NCBI RefSeq assembly: GCF_050948215.1
Contig: NW_027488623.1
Span: forward strand, 496,001 to 560,000
From: Halictus rubicundus
Taxonomy: Eukaryota; Arthropoda; Insecta; Hymenoptera; Halictidae
Length of the DNA stretch: 64,000 bases
Reading direction: 5' to 3'
In this document: one piece after another, positions 57,651 through 64,000 of the stretch
Layout of the letters: the number at the start of each line of letters is the position of its first letter
How positions within the stretch are numbered: the stretch's first letter is position 1
The notes under the pieces: model-generated
What the model was told of the DNA's origin: nothing
Databases searched by the model: none
Seen by the model: the letters and a program-made list of their open reading frames with translations, nothing else
Translations under genes and position numbers: made by a program

Positions 57651-60600
57651 CGGATACGATCGGATAGAATACAGAATAGGATAGAGGATAGGATAGGATA
57701 GAGGATAGGATAGGATAGAGGATAGGATAGGATTGAGGATAGGATAGGATAGATGATAGGATAGAGCATAGGATAGAGGATAGGATAGGGGATAGGATAG
57801 AGGATTGGATAGGATAGAGGATAGGATAGGATAGAGGATAGGATAGGATGGCGGATAGGGTAGGATATAGGATTGGATAGGATGGAGTATAGGATAGGAT
57901 AGAGGATAGGATAGGATAGAGGATAGGATAGGATAGAGGATAGGATAGGATAGGATAGAGGATAGGATAGGATAGGATAGAGGATAGGATAGGATAGAGG
58001 ATAGGATAGGATGGAGGATAGGATAGGATAGAGGAGAGGATAGGATAGAGGATAGGATAGGACAGAGGATAGGATAGGATAGAGGATAGGATAGGATAGC
58101 GGATGGGATAGGATATAGGATTGGATAGGATAGAGGATAGGCTAGGATAGAGGATAGGATAGAAGATAGAACAGAGGATAGGATAGGGGAATGGATAGGA
58201 TAGTTGATACGATAGGTTAGAGAATAGGATAGGATAGCGGATAATATAGGATAGAGAATAGGATGGGGATTGGTTAGGATAGAAGATAGGAGACGATAGA
58301 GGATAGGATAGGATAGAGGATAGGATAGAGAATAGAACAGGATAGAGGATAGGATAGGATAGATGATATTATAGGATAGAGGATAGGAGACGATAGAGGA
58401 TAGGATAGGGGATTGTATAGAATAGAGGACAGAAGACGATAGAGGATAGGATAGGATAGAGGATAGGATAGGATAGGATAGAGGATAGGATAGGATAGAG
58501 GATGGGATAGGATAGAGGATAGGATAGGATAGATAATAGGATAGGATATAGGATTGGATAGGCTGGAGTATAGGATAGGATAGAGGATTGGATAGGATAG
58601 AGGATAGGATAGGATAGAGGATAGGATAGGATAGGATAGAGGATAGGATAGGATAGAGGATAGGATAGGATGGAGGATAGGATAGGATAGAGAAGAGGAT
58701 AGGATAGAGGATAGGATAGGATAGAGGATAGGGTAGGATAGAGGATAGGATATTATAGAGGATAGGATAGGACAGAGGATAGGATAGGATAGAGGATAGG
58801 ATAGGATAGAGGATAGGATAGGATAGAGGATAGGTTAGGATAGAGGATAGGATAGGATAGAGGATAGGATAGAATAGATGATAGGATTGGATAGAGGATA
58901 GGATAGGATAGAGGATAGGATAGGATAGGATAGAGGATAGGATAGGATAGAGGATAGGATAGGATAGAGGATAGGATAGGATAGAGGATAGGATAGGATA
59001 GAGGATAGGATAGAGGATAGGATAGAGGATAGGATAGGATAGAGGATAGGATAGGATTGAGGATAGGATAGGATAGAGGATAGGATAGGATAGGATAGGA
59101 TAGGATAGAGGACAGGATAGGATAGGATAGAGGACAGGATAGGATAGGATAGAGGATAGGATAGGATAGAGGATAGGATAGGATGGAGGATAGGATAGGA
59201 TAGAGGAGAGGATAGGATAGAGGATAGGATAGGATAGAGGATAGGATAGGATAGAGGATAGGATATTATAGAGGATAGGATAGGACAGAGGATAGGATAG
59301 GATAGAGGATAGGATAGGATAGCGGATGGGATAGGATATAGGATTGGATAGGATAGAGGATAGGCTAGGATAGAGGATAGGATAGAAGATAGAACAGAGG
59401 ATAGGATAGGGGAATGGATAGGATAGTTGATACGATAGGTTAGAGAATAGGATAGGATAGCGGATAATATAGGATAGTGAATAGGATGGGGATTGGTTAG
59501 GATAGAAGATAGGAGACGATAGAGGATAGGATAGGATAGAGGATAGGATAGAGAATAGAACAGGATAGAGGATAGGATAGGATAGAGGATAGGATATTAT
59601 AGAGGATAGGATAGGACAGAGGATAGGATAGGATAGAGGATAGGATATTATAGAGGATAGGATAGGACGGAGGATAGGATAGGATAGAGGATAGGCTAGG
59701 ATAGAGGATAGGATGGGATAGAGGATAGGATAGGATGGAGGATAGGATAGGATAGAGGATAGGATAGGATAGAGGATAGGATAGGATAGAGGATAGGATA
59801 GGATAGAGGATAGGATAGAGGATAGGATAGGATAGAGGATAGGATAGGATTGAGGATAGGATAGGATAGAGGATAGGATAGGGGAATGGATAGGATAGTT
59901 GATACGATAGGTTAGAGAATAGGATAGGATAGTGGATAGGATAGGATAGAGGATAGGATAGGATAGCGGATTGGATAGGATATAGGATTGGATAGGATAG
60001 AGGATAGGCTAGGATAGAGGATAGGATAGAAGATAGAACAGAGGATAGGATAGGGGAATGGATAGGATAGTTGATACGATAGGTTAGAGAATAGGATACG
60101 ATAGCGGATAATATAGGATAGAGAATAGGATGGGGATTGGTTAGGATAGAAGATAAGAGACGATAGAGGATAGGATAGGATAGAGGATAGGATAGAGAAT
60201 AGAACAGGATAGAGGATAGGATAGGATAGATGATATTATAGGATAGAGGATAGGAGACGATAGAGGATAGGATAGGGGATTGTATAGAATAGAGGACAGA
60301 AGACGATAGAGGATAGGATAGGATAGAGGATGGGATAGGATAGAGGATAGGATAGGATAGAGGATAGGATACGATAGTGGATAGGAGAGAGGATAGGATA
60401 GGATAGAGGATTGGAGTGTATAGAGGATAGGATATAGGATTGGATAGGATAGAGGATAGGATACGATAGTGGATAGGACAGAGGATAGGATAGGATAGAG
60501 GATAGGATAGGATAGAGGATAGGATAAGATAGAGGATCGGATAGGATCGGATAGAATATAGAATAGGATGGAGGATAGGATAGGATAGAGGATAGGATAG

Positions 60601-60900
60601 GATAGAGGATAGGGTAGGTTAGAGGTTAGGATAGGATAGAGGATAGGATATGATAGAGGATAGGATAGGATAGAGGATAGGATAGAGGATAGGATAGGAT
60701 AGAGGATAGGATAGAGGATAGGATAGGATAGAGGATAGGAGACGATAGAGGATATGAGACGATAGAGGATATGATAGGGGATTGTACAGGATAGAGGACA
60801 GGAGACGATAGAGGATAGGATAGGATAGAGGATAGGATAGGATAGGATAGAGGATAGGATAGGATAGAGGATAGGATAGAGGATAGGATAGGATAGAGGA
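57651..60900 (+). repeat. Satellite stretch with clustered TTGATACGATAGG boxes
   Basis: TTGATACGATAGG boxes lie at 58,204, 59,427, 59,899 and 60,071, mostly followed by GCGGATAATATAGG and GGATGGGGATTGG. The same group occurs at 55,189, 3,015 bp before the 58,204 copy. AGGACAGAAGACG boxes lie at 58,426 and 60,293. No gene is seen. Confidence 0.6.
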
Positions 60901-61720
60901 TATGATAGGATAGAGGATAGGATAGGATAGAGGGTAGGATAGGATAGAGGATAGGATAGGATAGAGGATAGGATAGGATAGAGGATAGGATAGGATAGAG
61001 GGTAGGATAGGATAGAGGATAGGATAGGATAGCGGATAGGATAGGATAGAGGATAGGATGGGATAGAGTATAGGATAGGATGGAGGATAGGATAGGATAG
61101 AGGATAGGATATTATAGAAGATTGGATAGGATAGAGGATAGGATAGGATAGGATAGTGGATAGGATAGGATAGAGGATAGGATAGGATAGAGGATAGGAT
61201 AGGATAGAGGATAGGATATTATAGAAGATTGGATAGGATAGAGGATTGGATAGGATAGGATAGTGGATAGGATAGGATAGAGGATAGGATAGAGAATTGG
61301 AAAGGATAGAGGATAGGATAGGATAGAGGATATGATAGGATAGAGGATAGGATAGGATAGAGGGTAGGATAGGATAGAGGATAGGATAGGATAGCGGATA
61401 GGATAGGATAGAGGATAGGATGGGATAGAGTATAGGATAGGATGGAGGATAGGATAGGATAGAGGATAGGATAGGATAGAGGATAGGATATTATAGAAGA
61501 TTGGATAGGATAGAGGATAGGATAGGATAGGATAGTGGATAGGATAGGATAGAGGATAGGATAGGATAGAGGATAGGATAGGATAGAGGATAGGATATTA
61601 TAGAAGATTGGATAGGATAGAGGATAGGATAGGATAGGATAGTGGATGGGATAGGATAGAGGATAGGATAGAGAATTGGAAAGGATAGAGGATAGGATAG
61701 GACAGAGGATAGGGTAGAGG
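60900..61720 (+). repeat. 362-bp spaced duplication
   Basis: GGGTAGGATAGG lies near 60,999 and 61,361, and GCGGATAGG followed by GGATGGGATAGAG at 61,032 and 61,394, both 362 bp apart. Each copy continues into ATTATAGAAGATTGG boxes. A third related segment begins with GCGG at 62,835. Confidence 0.65.
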
Positions 61721-63099
61721 ATAGAATAGAGGATAGGATAGGGGAATGGATAGAATAGTTGGTACGATAGGTTAGAGAACAGGATAGGATAGTGGATAAT
61801 ATAGGATAGAGGATAGGATAGGATTGAGGATAGGATAGGATAGAGGATAGGATAGAGGATAGGGTAGAGGATAGGATAGGGGATAGGATAGAGGATAGGA
61901 TAGTATAGAGGATAGGATATTATAGAGGATAGGATAGGACAGATGATAGTATAGGATAGAGGATAGGATAGGATAGAGGATAGGATAGGATAGAGGATAG
62001 GATAGGATAGAGGATAGGATAGGATAGAGGATAGGATAGGAATGAGGATAGTATAGGATAGAGGATAGGGTGGAGGATAGAATAGAGGATAGGATAGGAT
62101 AGAGGATAGGATAGGATAGAGGATAGGATTGGATAGAGGATAGGATAGGGGATTGTATAGAATAGAGGACAGAAGACGATAGAGGATAGGATAGGATAGA
62201 GGATAGGATAGGATAGGATAGAGGATAGGATAGGATAGAGGATAGGATAGGATAGAGGATAGGATAGGATAGAGGATGGGATAGGATAGAGGATAGGATA
62301 GGATAGAGGATAGGATACGATAGTGGATAGGAGAGAGGATAGGATAGGATAGAGGATTGGAGTGTATAGAGGATAGGATATAGGATTGGAAAGGAAAGAG
62401 GATAGGATACGATAGTGGATAGGACAGAGGATAGGATAGGATAGAGGATAGGATAGGATAGAGGATAGGATAAGATAGAGGATCGGATAGGATCGGATAG
62501 AATATAGAATAGGATGGAGGATAGGATAGGATAGAGGATAGGGTAGGTTAGAGGTTAGGATAGGATAGAGGATAGGATATGATAGAGGATAGGATAGGAT
62601 AGAGGATAGGATAGAGGATAGGATATGATAGAGGATAGGATAGGATAGAGGATAGGATAGAGGATAGGATAGGATAGAGGATAGGATAGGATAGAGGATA
62701 GGATAGGATAGAGGATAGGATAGGATAGGATAGAGGATAGGATAGGATAGAGGATAGGATAGGATAGAGGATATGATAGGATAGAGGATAGGATAGGATA
62801 GAGGGTAGGATAGGATAGAGGATAGGATAGGATAGCGGATAGGATAGAGGATAGGATGGGATAGAGTATAGGATAGGATGGAGGATAGGATAGGATAGAG
62901 GATAGGATAGGATAGAGGATAGGATATTATAGAAGATTGGATAGGATAGAGGATAGGATAGGATAGGATAGTGGATAGGATAGGATAGAGGATAGGATAG
63001 GATAGAGGATAGGATAGGATAGAGGATAGGATATTATAGAAGATTGGATAGGATAGAGGATAGGATAGGATAGGATAGTGGATAGGATAGGATAGAGGA

Positions 63100-63668
63100 T
63101 AGGATAGAGAATGGGATATAATAGAGGATATGATAGGATAGAGGATAGGATAGGAATGAGGATAGGATAGGATAGAGGATAGGATAGAATAGGATAGAGG
63201 ATAGGATAGGATAGAGGATCGGATAGGATGGAGGATAGGATAGGATAGAGGAGAGGATAGGATAGAGGATAGGATAGAGGATAGGATAGGATAGAGGATA
63301 GGATAGGATAGAGGATATGATAGGATAGAGGATAGGATAGGATAGAGGACAGGATAGGATAGAGGATTTGATTTTATATAGGAAGGGAAATAGGATTGGA
63401 TAGGATTGAGAATAGGATACGATAGTTGATAGGATAGAGAATGGGATATAATAGAGGATATGATAGGATAGAGGATAGGATAGGAATGAGGATAGGATAG
63501 GATAGAGGATAGGATAGGATAGGATAGAGGATAGGATAGGATAGAGGATCGGATAGGATGGAGGATAGGATAGGATAGAGGAGAGGATAGGATAGAGGAT
63601 AGGATAGAGGATAGGATAGGATAGAGGATAGGATAGGATAGAGGATATGATAGGATAGAGGATAGGAT
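63100..63668 (+). repeat. 330-bp spaced duplication
   Basis: ATGGGATATAATAG lies at 63,111 and 63,441 and GGATCGGATAGGATGG near 63,218 and 63,548, both 330 bp apart. Homologous blocks are 63,100-63,338 and 63,430-63,668. One visible difference is GATAGAATAGG near 63,185 against GATAGGATAGG in the second copy. Confidence 0.8.
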
Positions 63669-64000
63669 TGGATAGAGGATAGGATAGTATAGAGGATAGG
63701 ATATTATAGAGGATAGGATAGGACAGATGATAGTATAGGATAGAGGATAGGATAGGATAGAGGATAGGATAGGATAGAGGATAGGATAGGATAGAGGATA
63801 GGATAGGATAGAGGATAGGATAGGAATGAGGATAGTATAGGATAGAGGATAGGGTGGAGGATAGAATAGAGGATAGGACAGGGGAATGGATAGAATAGTT
63901 GATACGATAGGTTAGAGAACAGGATAGGATAGTGGATAATATAGGATAGAGGATAGGATAGGATTGAGGATAGGATAGGATAGAGGATAGGATAGTGGAT

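Larger units (their letters stand above)
363..63911 (+). repeat. TTGATACGATAGG box family, about 38 copies
   Basis: This variant block of about 65 bp usually reads GGGGAATGGATAG, then GATAGTTGATACGATAGG, then TTAGAGAACAGG, then GATAGTGGATAATATAGG. I located TTGATACG at 363, 3010, 3551, 4205, 7256, 8316, 11747, 12807, 13932, 15609, 15931, 17739, 19695, 23143, 24304, 29458, 31221, 31609, 32399, 35139, 35449, 35844, 37145, 43451, 46921, 48168, 49061, 49376, 50402, 51649, 52282, 55189, 58204, 59427, 59899, 60071 and 63899, with a TTGGTACG form at 61759. It is the only complex box I found in all three domains. A role is unknown; it may simply be an old variant spread with the repeats. Confidence 0.75.
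1..64000 (+). repeat. GATAG-pentamer satellite array, 12-bp basic unit
   Basis: The whole window is a head-to-tail tandem array. The dominant unit is GATAGGATAGAG (12 bp), interspersed with a 17-bp form holding a third pentamer and a 7-bp form holding one. Point variants such as GGATTGG, GGACAGG, GGTTAGG, GGCTAGG and GGATGG are scattered throughout. The G-rich strand is always the + strand and I saw no inverted segment and no interspersed foreign sequence. The array runs off both window ends. Known satellites with pentameric or short units, such as human GGAAT satellites, behave similarly, but I do not recognise this exact family or its host. No gene or RNA feature is supported inside it. Function is unknown; a heterochromatic location is inferred. 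Confidence 0.97.
53331..64000 (+). repeat. Array domain C: mixed vocabulary section
   Basis: Boxes typical of the left section (GGAGACGATAG, GATTGTATAG, GATGATATTATAGG) return here beside boxes of the middle section (GGCTAGG to about 60.0 kb; ATTATAGAAGATTGG at about 61.1-63.1 kb). A doublet box, GATCGGATAGGATCGG, is characteristic; it occurs around 53,361, 53,808, 56,426, 56,870, 57,290, 60,534 and 62,480. The box AGGACAGAAGACG occurs at about 55,411, 56,595, 58,426, 60,293 and 62,166, the last four 1.83-1.87 kb apart, which suggests a loose higher-order period. No gene is present. Confidence 0.6.

Noticed and set aside
4218..57769. Long minus-strand open frames resembling a hydrophobic repeat protein (for example 4,218-5,318, 21,772-24,066, 36,640-38,943, 56,045-57,769)
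   Set aside because: They consist only of the translated satellite, shift frame at every 17-bp or 5-bp step, overlap one another in different frames, and have no promoter, domain or conserved start. They follow from the scarcity of TTA, CTA and TCA on the + strand.
1..64000. Plus-strand frame GAT AGG ATA GAG (D-R-I-E) as a coding repeat
   Set aside because: It stays open only within runs of pure 12-bp units; each 17-bp unit moves the reading into frames with TAG stops.
1..64000. Telomeric repeat, because TTAGG appears in places
   Set aside because: TTAGG occurs only as scattered single variants (GGTTAGG), never as a TTAGG or TTAGGG tandem run.
1..64000. CRISPR array
   Set aside because: There are no unique spacers between constant repeats; everything is the same repeat family with unit lengths of 7-17 bp.
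1..64000. Bkm-type (GATA)n sex-chromosome satellite or GATA-factor binding array
   Set aside because: The unit is a pentamer GATAG, not GATA. The GATA core is mostly preceded by G, not A or T, so it seldom fits the usual WGATAR consensus.
1..64000. CENP-B box
   Set aside because: I looked for a TTCG followed by a CGGG-type core and saw none; the ATTCGATATTATAG boxes lack the CGGG half.
1..64000. Triplex-forming polypurine mirror repeat (H-DNA)
   Set aside because: The strand is purine-rich but a T interrupts it every five to seven bases, so no long pure polypurine tract exists.
1..64000. Whole window as sequencing noise
   Set aside because: Rare variants keep exact spacing over kilobases and recur in ordered sets, which random error would not produce. 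Local misassembly of near-identical blocks remains possible.

Overview
The window is one uninterrupted block of satellite DNA. From base 1 to base 64,000 the + strand is built from a GATAG pentamer in short units: two pentamers plus AG (GATAGGATAGAG, 12 bp, by far the commonest), three pentamers plus AG (17 bp), or one pentamer plus AG (7 bp). I found no protein-coding gene, rRNA, tRNA, transposon, CRISPR array, origin or promoter that I can support. Both window ends lie inside the array, so the true array is longer than 64 kb. An array this long, diverged and hierarchical, with no genes, points to eukaryotic heterochromatin (pericentromeric, subtelomeric or a sex/B chromosome block). That is inference; the sequence does not identify the species.

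The + strand is rich in G and A, has some T, and has almost no C. This asymmetry never flips, so all units run head to tail with no inversion. Because TTA, CTA and TCA are rare on the + strand, the - strand has long stop-free stretches (the longest, 36640-38943, is about 767 codons). These would encode only I/L/S/P/Y-rich repeats and are a by-product of base composition.

Above the 12-bp level the array has variant 'marker' boxes and nested duplications (higher-order repeats). I see three domains by marker vocabulary. Domain A (about 1-35.6 kb) is diverse, with GATACGAAATTATAG and GGACAGGATTGCGG boxes and 1.26-kb, 4.5-kb, 1.16-kb and about 2.96-kb duplications. Domain B (about 35.6-53.3 kb) is more homogeneous, lacks those boxes, carries ATTATAGAAGATTGG and GGCTAGG boxes, and has 1,076-, 1,090- and about 3,481-bp repeats. 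Domain C (about 53.3-64 kb) mixes both vocabularies and adds GATCGGATAGGATCGG boxes with 420-447-bp duplications. One box, TTGATACGATAGG, recurs about 38 times across all three domains.

No gene set works together here. The content worth attention is the amplification history: stepwise unit-length indels, nested tandem duplications with readable junctions, a 1,090-bp duplication with no visible mismatch, and a vocabulary switch along the array. Offsets were counted by eye from the line numbering; block edges are approximate to a few tens of bases.
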